Program-made: the position numbers and the translations under genes
Assembly (NCBI GenBank): GCA_036262035.1
Contig: DATAJS010000010.1
Location: 186,001 to 250,000 of the forward strand
Length of the DNA: 64,000 nt
Direction of reading: 5' to 3'
From: Burkholderiales bacterium
GTDB taxonomy: Bacteria; Pseudomonadota; Gammaproteobacteria; Burkholderiales; SG8-41
Notes under the pieces: generated by a model
Seen by the model: the letters and a program-made list of their open reading frames with translations, nothing else
What the model was told of the DNA's origin: nothing
Database searches by the model: none
Part shown: in pieces, positions 23,128 through 29,730 of the stretch
Layout of the letters: each line of letters opens with the position of its first letter
How positions within the stretch are numbered: position 1 is the stretch's first letter

Positions 23128-23159
23128 CCAAGGAGGGAAACCAAGGTTTCCCTCCTTGG
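23128..23159. repeat. Perfect 15-bp inverted repeat after groEL
   Basis: CCAAGGAGGGAAACC (23128-23142) and its exact complement GGTTTCCCTCCTTGG (23145-23159) are separated by two bases. There is no T-run, so it is not a standard terminator. It may be an mRNA 3' stabiliser or a repeat remnant. Confidence 0.7.
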
Positions 23160-23201
23160 ACCTCCCTTCCTTGGTTTGCCTGTCGGCAAACGTTGGAAAG
23201 C

Positions 23202-23227
23202 AAAACCCCGCTTCGGCGGGGTTTTTC
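23202..23227 (+). terminator. Rho-independent terminator of groESL
   Basis: AAAACCCCGC (23202-23211), loop TTCG, GCGGGGTTTT (23216-23225), followed by T. A strong, bidirectional-looking hairpin. Confidence 0.85.
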
Positions 23228-23288
23228 TTTGCCCTTCATTCCGCGCAAGCGGGAATCCATTTTCACAGACGCTACAATCCCCGCCGCC

Positions 23289-23588
23289 ATGCCGCCTGAA
23301 ATCACCGTACTCGCCACGCTGCGCGCGCTCGTCGAAGTCGCAGGACTGATGCTTCTCATCCGCGGGCTCATGTGGAGCTTCGGACCCAAAGCGCGCACCA
23401 ACTTCATCTACGGCCTCGTCACCGTGGGATCGATGCCGTTCATCCGCTTCGCGCGCGCGATCACGCCGCGCGCCGTCGCCGACCGCTACGTGCCGGCGAT
23501 CGCGTTCGTGCTGCTGTTCCTGCTGTGGCTGATGCTCGCGCTGGGGGTGGGAACGCTGTGCGCGAGGCCGGGGGTTCAGTGCGTCTGA
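23289..23588 (+). CDS. Small membrane protein, function unknown
   Basis: A 99-residue protein with two or three hydrophobic segments (around residues 6-25 and 68-92). A basic loop (FGPKARTNFIYGL, FARAITPRAVADRYV) lies between them. The start is the ATG at 23289, 11 nt after a TACAAT box at 23273-23278; the frame upstream of it runs through the groEL terminator. Its 3' end overlaps the convergent next gene by 13 bp. I do not recognise the family. Confidence 0.65.
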   Translation: MPPEITVLATLRALVEVAGLMLLIRGLMWSFGPKARTNFIYGLVTVGSMPFIRFARAITPRAVADRYVPAIAFVLLFLLWLMLALGVGTLCARPGVQCV

Positions 23589-23770
23589 TTGCCGCCGTCA
23601 ATGCCGCCGGAGCCGGGTCGTCTCGCGCTCACGACGTGGCGGATGGCGTCCATGAAGCAGTCGACCTGAGTCTCGAACGCCGCGGCTGATTGGGTGGAGC
23701 GATCGTCGTCGATGCGCGTCCAGCGCCACTGCTCCTGTTCGTCCTGCGTGAATTGCCAGCTTTGAGCCAC
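23576..23770 (-). CDS. Small hypothetical protein
   Basis: A 64-residue cytoplasmic protein starting with GTG at 23770, preceded by CAGGAGACGC at good distance. The motif SWQFTQDEQEQWRW, followed by a helical segment containing FETQVDCFMDAI, recalls small conserved proteins of Burkholderiales whose function is unknown. That resemblance is from memory and unverified. It converges with and overlaps the preceding membrane-protein gene by 13 bp. Confidence 0.55.
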   Translation of the reverse strand: MAQSWQFTQDEQEQWRWTRIDDDRSTQSAAAFETQVDCFMDAIRHVVSARRPGSGGIDGGNQTH

Positions 23771-23882
23771 GGCGCGTCTCCTGCGATCGCGCCGTTGTCG
23801 CAACTCTCGTGCCGTGTCGACGGGCCCGCGCAGGGCGCGCGATAGGATGCGCGCGAACGGCCGCCGGAGACGATGGAAGTAC

Positions 23883-23911
23883 TTGACCGATCAGCGCATT
23901 GCGGCTTTAAT
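23883..23911 (+). promoter_or_regulatory. Putative sigma-70 promoter upstream of tRNA-Phe
   Basis: TTGACC (23883-23888), a 17-nt spacer and TTTAAT (23906-23911). The tRNA begins about 107 nt downstream, so a processed leader would be needed. Confidence 0.45.
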
Positions 23912-24018
23912 AGCGCGCTTTCCGGCGCGCTCTCGCGCGACGGATTCCAAGCCCTCCCTCCTTCCGCCGTATCGCAGATTCTTCCGTGATCGCTGCGCGG
24001 CGAGTGCGTTTTACCCGG

Positions 24019-24094
<76 letters not shown>

Positions 24095-24467
24095 ATCGAT
24101 TCACCCGCTCAGCAGTCATCCCGCCGGTTGCGGCGCTGCTCGCACGTGCGCTTGCGCGTGAAGCCCAGAGCCCTGGGTCTGTGCCCGTCAATGCGCTCTG
24201 GGCGATCGGGCAGATGCCTGAACGCGCGTTTGACTCGTTCGCGCGGATTTTGGACGTCAATCTGGAGCGCGTCGTATCTGCCGGCGCCTCGGAATGCGCA
24301 TACAAGGCTCGTTAAGCTAAACCGCAACTGCTGCAATGTCGGCGGCGTTTACAAATGATGCGACCACATCGTGAAGCGCGGGCCAAGTGCTTGCGCCAAG
24401 GGAGTGTTTTTGCAGTGGCAAGGTTCCTGCTTAACTCACTCCTAGAACGAAAAATAAGAATGCCGAA
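24095..24467. other. Gene-free stretch at the left edge of the tRNA-Phe islet
   Basis: 373 bp without a convincing gene: short open frames on both strands lack ribosome sites and recognisable products. Composition becomes visibly more AT-rich toward 24350-24460. Confidence 0.6.
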
Positions 24468-25127
24468 ATGTTCCGTATCTTCGTAGTCCTCATGACACTT
24501 ATCGCGGGCGCGCTCAGCATGAGCGCGAACGCGGTGATCGTCTATTCAAATACCTTCACGCCGAACACGGCGACGCGGTCGGACGTTGATGAATCCACTT
24601 TTGTGTTCAATAAGTTCTCGCTGAGTACAGCTGCGAACGTAGACGACGTGCAATGGCGTGGCTTTTATCACGGCTCCGGCACACCGCCACCGATCGACGC
24701 GTTCACGATCAACTTTTTTGCAGATAATGCCGGGAGTATCGGAGCGCTCGAGGGTACGTTTCTCGTAGGCAACGCTGTCAATCGGACCGGTACGGGACAG
24801 GTCTTTGCCCCCATCCCTTCGGTGGAGTTTTTCGCTTACGAGTCGAGCCTCGGCGCCGGCATCAACTTGAGCGCCGGCACGCACTGGGTGAGTATCTTCA
24901 ACAACACGCTGACCGACCTCGACGATAATTGGTATTGGGCCACGAACACGAGTCTTCCACAGACCGCCCTGGTCACCATCGCCAGCGGCACGTTCCCGGT
25001 GTTTTCCGACTATTTCGTTCTATCCGATGTTGTGTCCGCGGCGGCCGTTCCTGAACCCGGCTCGCTCGCACTGCTCGGCGCAGCCTTCGGCGCCTTTGGG
25101 CTGAGCCGCCGACGCAAGAACAAGTAG
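24468..25127 (+). CDS. PEP-CTERM sorting-domain protein
   Basis: A 219-residue exported protein. The N-terminal signal peptide is MFRIFVVLMTLIAGALSMS and ends near ANA. The middle is a Thr/Asn/Ser-rich beta domain. The C-terminus is a canonical PEP-CTERM signal: VPEPGSL, hydrophobic LALLGAAFGAFGL, then SRRRKNK. Such proteins are processed by an exosortase (EpsH/XrtB type) and are usually linked to exopolysaccharide. No exosortase gene is nearby. Base composition is more AT-rich than surrounding genes, suggesting transfer as part of the islet. Confidence 0.9.
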   Translation: MFRIFVVLMTLIAGALSMSANAVIVYSNTFTPNTATRSDVDESTFVFNKFSLSTAANVDDVQWRGFYHGSGTPPPIDAFTINFFADNAGSIGALEGTFLVGNAVNRTGTGQVFAPIPSVEFFAYESSLGAGINLSAGTHWVSIFNNTLTDLDDNWYWATNTSLPQTALVTIASGTFPVFSDYFVLSDVVSAAAVPEPGSLALLGAAFGAFGLSRRRKNK

Positions 25128-25223
25128 TCGAACGTAGCGAGCTTCGCGGCGGATTCGGCCGCCGTTCTATTTGCGGAGTTGTGCGCGGTCGCGAGCTATC
25201 GTCGCCCCGACCAGGGCGCGGAG

Positions 25224-25466
25224 ATGTGCGTGGCTTTATTGATCGGCGTCGTCGATGAGTTCAGTGAAGGAGTTGGAAATCGCGGTAAGTACCGCTTTTT
25301 CCTGACGCTTGAGGATCAGCGCCGCATCTTCTGCACAGGACAACGCGCCAGTGGCGACGAGCCTGCAAACCTCAAGAATGGGCAACGACTTCGCGTTGAA
25401 GGCTATTGGCTGGGCGCCCCCGAGGCGCGAATGTTCGGGGTCCGGAGTATCCGGATCGACGAGTAA
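25224..25466 (+). CDS. Small hypothetical protein
   Basis: An 80-residue protein (95 if it starts with TTG at 25179). It looks beta-rich, with KYRFFLTLEDQRRIFCTGQ and NGQRLRVEGYWLGAPEA, as in OB-fold or small beta-barrel domains, but I cannot assign a family. It lies inside the tRNA-Phe islet. GGAG precedes the ATG at 25224. Confidence is limited by its length. Confidence 0.5.
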   Translation: MCVALLIGVVDEFSEGVGNRGKYRFFLTLEDQRRIFCTGQRASGDEPANLKNGQRLRVEGYWLGAPEARMFGVRSIRIDE

Positions 25467-25530
25467 GAGGGCACAACTTCCGCGACTCCTCGGGACCGAC
25501 CGGCGGGCGCGCGCGCTGCTGTTGGTCGCT

Positions 25531-25893
25531 TCAGTCCGTCGCGGTTGCCTGCGTGATGCAGGGGGCGCGCTGCTCGGCGTCCCGTGCGCATTCGTCACGG
25601 GTCAGAAAGGCAATATCGGATGCGGACGCGACGCTGCCATCCTCGCCGACGCACTCCCACCGCCAGATACCGCGGCTGTCGTGCCGAATGTTCAGGCCGG
25701 TCGCGAGCGCTTTTGTCTTCGATCGGCGTCCTTTCCGCAGGCCGGTGACCGGCAGCCCCTGGTTGCGTGCGTCAGCTTCACAGGCCTCACGGTCGCCAAA
25801 CACTTCCGAGCTCGCGGCGACGTGGCCGTCCGGCGTTCGCAGTTCCCAGACCCAGCCACGACCGATTGTGGAGCGCACCTTGATACGGTTCAT
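25531..25893 (-). CDS. YegP-like (DUF1508-type) protein with two internal repeats
   Basis: A 120-residue protein built from two related units of about 45 residues: GWVWELRTPDGHVAASSEVF followed by DREACEADARNQG, and IWRWECVGEDGSVASASDIAF followed by TRDECARDAEQRA. The pattern of aromatic strand, turn with D-G, strand, then Cys-containing helix resembles the tandem DUF1508 (YegP) fold, whose function is unknown. Its start overlaps the stop of the upstream truncated SRAP gene by 4 nt (ATGA), so the two are translationally coupled. Confidence 0.65.
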   Translation of the reverse strand: MNRIKVRSTIGRGWVWELRTPDGHVAASSEVFGDREACEADARNQGLPVTGLRKGRRSKTKALATGLNIRHDSRGIWRWECVGEDGSVASASDIAFLTRDECARDAEQRAPCITQATATD

Positions 25894-26210
25894 CGCGGCT
25901 TGAGCGCGAGGTGCGCTCTGTCGGTGTCCTCCAGCGGCTCGATCAGCGACGGATGGTTGTTCGCAACCTTACCGACCGCTGGCCCGGCAGGGCAGGCGAA
26001 GAGCCGCTCGTTGCGCGCCGGCCGCATGAGCTCCTTGGGGTCGTCGGCCTCGAGCCGTGCCGCGTCGTCACGCTCCCGGAGCCGCGCAATCGGCATGGCG
26101 TGCGTCGGAGCGACGTTCCAGGAGCTCGGGAAGTCGTCGACGTGGGAGAAGTAAGCCTCGTCGGCGCGGGCGCGCTTTGGCGGGCCGCAGAGGGCGTGGC
26201 GTCCACACAT
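25890..26210 (-). pseudogene. Internally deleted SRAP (YedK/HMCES-like) gene
   Basis: A 106-residue remnant of an SOS-response-associated peptidase, a family of about 220 residues that cross-links abasic sites in single-stranded DNA through Cys2. MCGRHAL at the N-terminus and SWNVAPTHAMPIARLRE near residue 30 are intact family blocks. The next residues jump directly to the family C-terminus (DDPKELMRPAR... VGKVANNHPSLIEPLED). Roughly 110 central residues are missing in frame, including those that carry the catalytic Asn, Glu and His regions. The open frame is kept and overlaps the downstream gene by 4 nt, so the short protein may still be made. Confidence 0.75.
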
Positions 26211-26513
26211 AGGCCGCGCATTCTATCGCCTTGTCGGCTACTGGAACGACTGACCGTCTCTTCGACCACGCCGGCCGGGCGCCGAACCCACTAAGTCGGA
26301 AGGGCGCCGTGTTACGCTCGACGCAGGAGCCTGCCATGCGGGAATACCGCTTAAGCACCGGGGTAGCTTCGGGGGTAAGTCCGCTGCCTCCTCCGGTTGA
26401 ACGACTTCGAGCCAATGGACTGGATGGACTTTCCGGGTGGTCCCTGGCCACCAGCCGATTCAAGTCGTTCGTCGCCACCGCTTCTGTGAAACCGACATTT
26501 GTTCTAAACATAC
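26211..26513. other. Gene-poor stretch at the right edge of the islet
   Basis: About 300 bp. A possible 69-codon frame starts at 26336 after CAGGAG, but its product is unlike any family I know and it runs through the attachment repeat. I see nothing else beyond the putative att site at 26440. Confidence 0.5.
26440..26462. repeat. Putative attachment site, right copy
   Basis: GTCCCTGGCCACCA followed by GCCGATTCA. It repeats the 3' end of tRNA-Phe and the next 9 nt with two mismatches. It lies 2.36 kb from the tRNA copy in the same orientation. Confidence 0.6.
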
Positions 26514-27446
26514 GTGAGAGAGCAGCGCGTGCCACTTCACCCTGAGCTCGAGCAGGCCTTTCAGTTCTATCGCGCACAGCGCGCCGCGCCGCCTGCGGTG
26601 TTCGCGCATTCTTCCGGCCGGATCCCTGCGGTCACGTTTTTCGGCCTCGACAGCCTCCGGAGGCATCTGAGCAACCCGCTGCTCACACCCGACTGGCTCA
26701 CTCTCTTCGCCAACGGCAACGCGCTGTCTTTGGAAACCGCGGCGATGGAGAAAAGGGTGCAGAACAAGCCGCTGAAGTTCATGGACAAGACGGTGATCGA
26801 TGGACATCTCGCGCGCGGCGGCGCGCTCGTCCTCGAAGGGCTCGACATCCTGGAGCCTCCCATCAACGACTTCGTCGCCAGCATCGATGCGGCCCTGCCG
26901 TGCTCGCTGTCGAACTGCGTCGCTTTCCTGTCGCAGCAGGGCGGGGAGGCGTACCGCGGGCACAGCGACTGCGACGACGTCCTGGTGATTCAGATCGAAG
27001 GCCGCAAGCGCTGGCACATCTACGCGCCCCAGGTTCGGCGGTACGTCGGCAACGTCATGGACGAGCGCGCGCTCGGCCCCCGGGTCGCCGAGGTGATGAT
27101 GGAGCCCGGCGACGTGCTGTATGTCAGGGCGGGCGTTCCCCATCGCTGCGACACGGCGAGTCAATACAGCCTGCATCTGTCGTTCGACCTCGTGGACCTC
27201 ACGCCGAACGTCCAGCGGATCAGCCGCGATGCGAACGCACGCTACTTCCGGCACTGCGCGCCCGCCTACGCGACTCCCGCAGCGGTCATCGAGCACTACA
27301 TCGCGCTGATGAATTCATCGGAGTTTCAGCAGGAGCTCGCTCAGACGACGGCGCAACTGCGCCGGGATGCGATCGACCTGCGGAAACAGATCGGCAAGGC
27401 GTCGCGCCTGACCGCGCTCGACAGGTTCGTGCCGTCGAAGAAGTAG
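26514..27446 (+). CDS. JmjC/cupin-type 2-oxoglutarate-dependent oxygenase
   Basis: A 310-residue (305 if it starts at the GTG at 26529) protein of the bacterial JmjC/Cupin_4 group, which includes ribosomal-protein hydroxylases such as RoxA/YcfD. Iron ligands are visible: H-x-D in YRGHSDCDDVLVIQIEG near residue 150 and the distal His in VRAGVPHRCDTAS near 210. KRWHIYAP is the typical strand after the metal site. A C-terminal helical region follows. It would hydroxylate a protein or peptide with Fe(II), O2 and 2-oxoglutarate; the target is unknown. It lies just outside the tRNA-Phe islet, upstream of a receiver protein. Confidence 0.85.
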   Translation: MREQRVPLHPELEQAFQFYRAQRAAPPAVFAHSSGRIPAVTFFGLDSLRRHLSNPLLTPDWLTLFANGNALSLETAAMEKRVQNKPLKFMDKTVIDGHLARGGALVLEGLDILEPPINDFVASIDAALPCSLSNCVAFLSQQGGEAYRGHSDCDDVLVIQIEGRKRWHIYAPQVRRYVGNVMDERALGPRVAEVMMEPGDVLYVRAGVPHRCDTASQYSLHLSFDLVDLTPNVQRISRDANARYFRHCAPAYATPAAVIEHYIALMNSSEFQQELAQTTAQLRRDAIDLRKQIGKASRLTALDRFVPSKK

Positions 27447-27588
27447 CGGCTTCCGCTGGTCCGCAGTCCGCGGCGCCGGCCCCTGCGCGCGCGCCTGGAG
27501 CCGCCGAGCGCGTGACTTATGCCACACGTATCAAGAAATTCCCCCCGGCGGCCGTTAAGTCCCTGGGACAGCTAGCGCGAGGCCGGTC

Positions 27589-28005
27589 ATGGCCGACAAC
27601 AATACGAACAGCCCAAACGGTCGGAAAACAGTCTACGTCGTGGACGACAACGAGGTCGTGCGGCGGGTGCTGAAGGGCATCATCCGCCAGGACGGCCAAC
27701 TGCAGTACATCGGCGAGACGACCCACGGCGACGCCGCCGTCGAGGCGCTGCGCAAGCAGCGTCCGGACGTGCTCTGCCTGGACGTACAGATGCCCGGGGA
27801 GCTCGACGGCATCGGCGTGCTCCGACACGTCAAGCAGGCCTTTCCCGGCATGAAGGTGGTGATCATCACCGGTTACGCGACATCCGACCTCGTGAAAGAG
27901 GCCCGCGCGCTCGGTGCGTGCGGCTTCGTCGTCAAACCGTTCAACGCGGCGAAAGTCCTCTCGACGATCCACGGGGCGCTCGAGCGCGATCCGCAGACGG
28001 CGTGA
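27589..28005 (+). CDS. Single-domain response regulator (CheY-like)
   Basis: A 138-residue receiver domain with no output domain. The acidic pair is D19-D20, the phospho-acceptor D65 (VLCLDVQMPG), with T94 and K117 completing the site. A 15-residue polar N-terminal extension precedes the domain. It probably acts by protein contact. No histidine kinase or chemotaxis gene is adjacent, so its signal is unknown. Confidence 0.93.
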   Translation: MADNNTNSPNGRKTVYVVDDNEVVRRVLKGIIRQDGQLQYIGETTHGDAAVEALRKQRPDVLCLDVQMPGELDGIGVLRHVKQAFPGMKVVIITGYATSDLVKEARALGACGFVVKPFNAAKVLSTIHGALERDPQTA

Positions 28006-28042
28006 TACGCTCGTTCCACGATTCCAACGGGGAGGGTGTGGG

Positions 28043-28399
28043 ATGAAGCTCGCGAGATTCGCGGTTGCAATGGGCATGGCTTGCCTGCCGGCGATCGCTG
28101 CCGCACAGGCGCCGAAGGCGGTGGCGCAAGGCAGCTACGAATGCTGGGGCAACGGCTCGCCGCGGATGCTGCTCAACTTCAAGGTGACCGGCAGCGGCAA
28201 ATACAGCGATCCCGACGGCAAGCAGCAGGGGGCCTACAACTACAACCCGTCGAACGGCGAGATCACGTTCAAGGGCGGGCACCTGGACGGGGTCATGCCC
28301 AACGGCTTCAAGTCGGTCTATCACGAGAACAAGAACAAACCGACGGTCAGCTTCCGCAGCGGACGCGGCGCCGAAGCGTCGTTCTGCGAGCGCAAGTAG
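28043..28399 (+). CDS. Small secreted protein, function unknown
   Basis: A 118-residue protein with a clear signal peptide (MKLARFAVAMGMACLPAIAAAQ). The mature part of about 95 residues is Gly/Asn/Lys-rich, contains two cysteines (YECWGNG and ASFCERK) likely to form a disulfide, and looks beta-stranded (LLNFKVTGSGKYSD). It is preceded by GGGAGGGTGTGGG. The next gene starts immediately at its stop codon. Confidence 0.75.
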   Translation: MKLARFAVAMGMACLPAIAAAQAPKAVAQGSYECWGNGSPRMLLNFKVTGSGKYSDPDGKQQGAYNYNPSNGEITFKGGHLDGVMPNGFKSVYHENKNKPTVSFRSGRGAEASFCERK

Positions 28400-28708
28400 T
28401 TGAGCGGCGCGGCGCTCGTCTACAAGGTGCTGCGCGCGCCCGAGTGGGCGCAGATGCAGGCGCGCGGCGTGTTCGAGGGCTCTGCCGACGACCAGCGCGA
28501 CGGCTTCATTCACTGCTCCACCGCCGAGCAGCTCGAAGGCACGATCGAGCGCCACTTCGCGGGTGAACGCGACCTGATGGTGCTCGAAGTCGACGCGGCC
28601 GCGCTCGGCGACGGGCTCAAATGGGAACCTTCGCGCGGCGGCGCGCTGTTCCCGCACCTCTATGGTGAGCTGCCGCTGTCGGCGGTGCTGAACCGACGGA
28701 CGCGTTGA
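28400..28708 (+). CDS. DUF952 family protein
   Basis: A 102-residue protein beginning with TTG directly after the preceding stop. The sequence matches DUF952: LVYKVLRAPEWAQ near the start, DGFIHCSTAEQL in the middle and LFPHLYGELPLSAV at the end. The family is small, cytoplasmic and of unknown biochemical role, sometimes linked to glutathione S-transferase-like proteins in annotations. Co-transcription with the secreted protein gene is likely from the spacing. Confidence 0.85.
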   Translation: MSGAALVYKVLRAPEWAQMQARGVFEGSADDQRDGFIHCSTAEQLEGTIERHFAGERDLMVLEVDAAALGDGLKWEPSRGGALFPHLYGELPLSAVLNRRTR

Positions 28709-28740
28709 CACTGATGCGATGCGCCGGTTACGTTCGGCGT

Positions 28741-29724
28741 ATGAGAACAAAAACCCTGAGCTCCTCAGCGCTCGCGCTCATCTTCGCCTGTACTGCCGCC
28801 GTCGCGGCACAGCCCAAAAACCCTGAGACCTATCCCGCGCGCCCGATCCGCGTCATCGTGCCGTTCGCGCCGGGCGGCGGGCTCGACATCACTTCGCGGA
28901 TGATCGGCCAGAAGATCACCGAGAAATGGGGGCAGAACTTCGTCGTCGACACGCGGCCCGGCGCGGCGACCATCGTCGGCACCGAGATCGCGTCCCACGC
29001 GGTGCCCGACGGCTACACGATCCTGATGATCACCACGACGTTCGCGATCAACCCGGGTCTCTATCCGAAGCTGCCGTACGATCCGCTGAAGGATTTCACC
29101 GCGGTCACGCAGCTCAACACGCAGCCGAACGTCATCGTGACGGCGCCGAACTTTGGCGCAGCCACGGTGAAGGACCTGATCGCGCTCGGCAAACAGAAGC
29201 GCGGCGAGCTCACCTTCGCTTCACCGGGCGCAGGCTCCGCGCCGCATCTCGCGGGCGAGCTGTTCCAGCGGATGGCCGGCATTCAGATGGTGCACGTGCC
29301 TTACAAAGGCATACCGCCGGCGGTGACCGACGTCATCGGCGGCCGCGTCAACATGCTGTTCACGACGACGATCTCGGCCGCGCCGCACCTGCGCTCCGGC
29401 AAGCTCAAGGCGATCGCGCTGACGAGCGCGAAGCGCCTGCCGTCGATGCCGGACGTGCCGGTGATCGCCGAAACGGTCCCGGGTTATGCGGCGGAAGCGT
29501 TCCAGGGCGTCGTCGCGCCCGCGGGGGTGCCGCGGCCGATCGTGGACAAGCTCGCGGCCGAATTGATCGCGATCGTGAAATCGCCCGAGGTCGGCCATCG
29601 CTTCGAAGCCGACGGCGCGGTGCCGGTCGGCAGCTCGCCCCAGCAGTTCGCGGCTTTCCTGCGGAGCGAGATGCAGAAGTGGGGCAAGGTCATCCGCGAC
29701 GCCGGGATACAGCTCGAGCGCTGA
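28741..29724 (+). CDS. Bug-family (TctC-like) periplasmic binding protein
   Basis: A 327-residue tripartite-tricarboxylate-transporter type receptor. The signal peptide begins MRTKTLSSSALALIFACTA. YPARPIRVIVPFAPGGGLD is the family entry block, followed by VVDTRPGAATIVGTEIASHA, YDPLKDFTAVTQLNT and GIQMVHVPYKGIPPAVTDV, all standard. The ATG at 28741 starts the signal peptide; the frame extends 12 codons upstream. No TctA/TctB membrane genes are present, as is common for the expanded Bug family. It probably binds a carboxylate; the ligand is not predictable. Confidence 0.93.
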   Translation: MRTKTLSSSALALIFACTAAVAAQPKNPETYPARPIRVIVPFAPGGGLDITSRMIGQKITEKWGQNFVVDTRPGAATIVGTEIASHAVPDGYTILMITTTFAINPGLYPKLPYDPLKDFTAVTQLNTQPNVIVTAPNFGAATVKDLIALGKQKRGELTFASPGAGSAPHLAGELFQRMAGIQMVHVPYKGIPPAVTDVIGGRVNMLFTTTISAAPHLRSGKLKAIALTSAKRLPSMPDVPVIAETVPGYAAEAFQGVVAPAGVPRPIVDKLAAELIAIVKSPEVGHRFEADGAVPVGSSPQQFAAFLRSEMQKWGKVIRDAGIQLER

Positions 29725-29730
29725 CGCCGG

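Noticed and set aside
26400..26453. A second tRNA-Phe gene or pseudogene at the right repeat
   Set aside because: Only the last 14 nt of the tRNA are present; no D-arm, anticodon arm or T-loop can be found upstream.
26336..26545. Possible small gene after CAGGAG in the islet edge
   Set aside because: The frame runs through the att repeat into the oxygenase start region, and its product matches nothing known.
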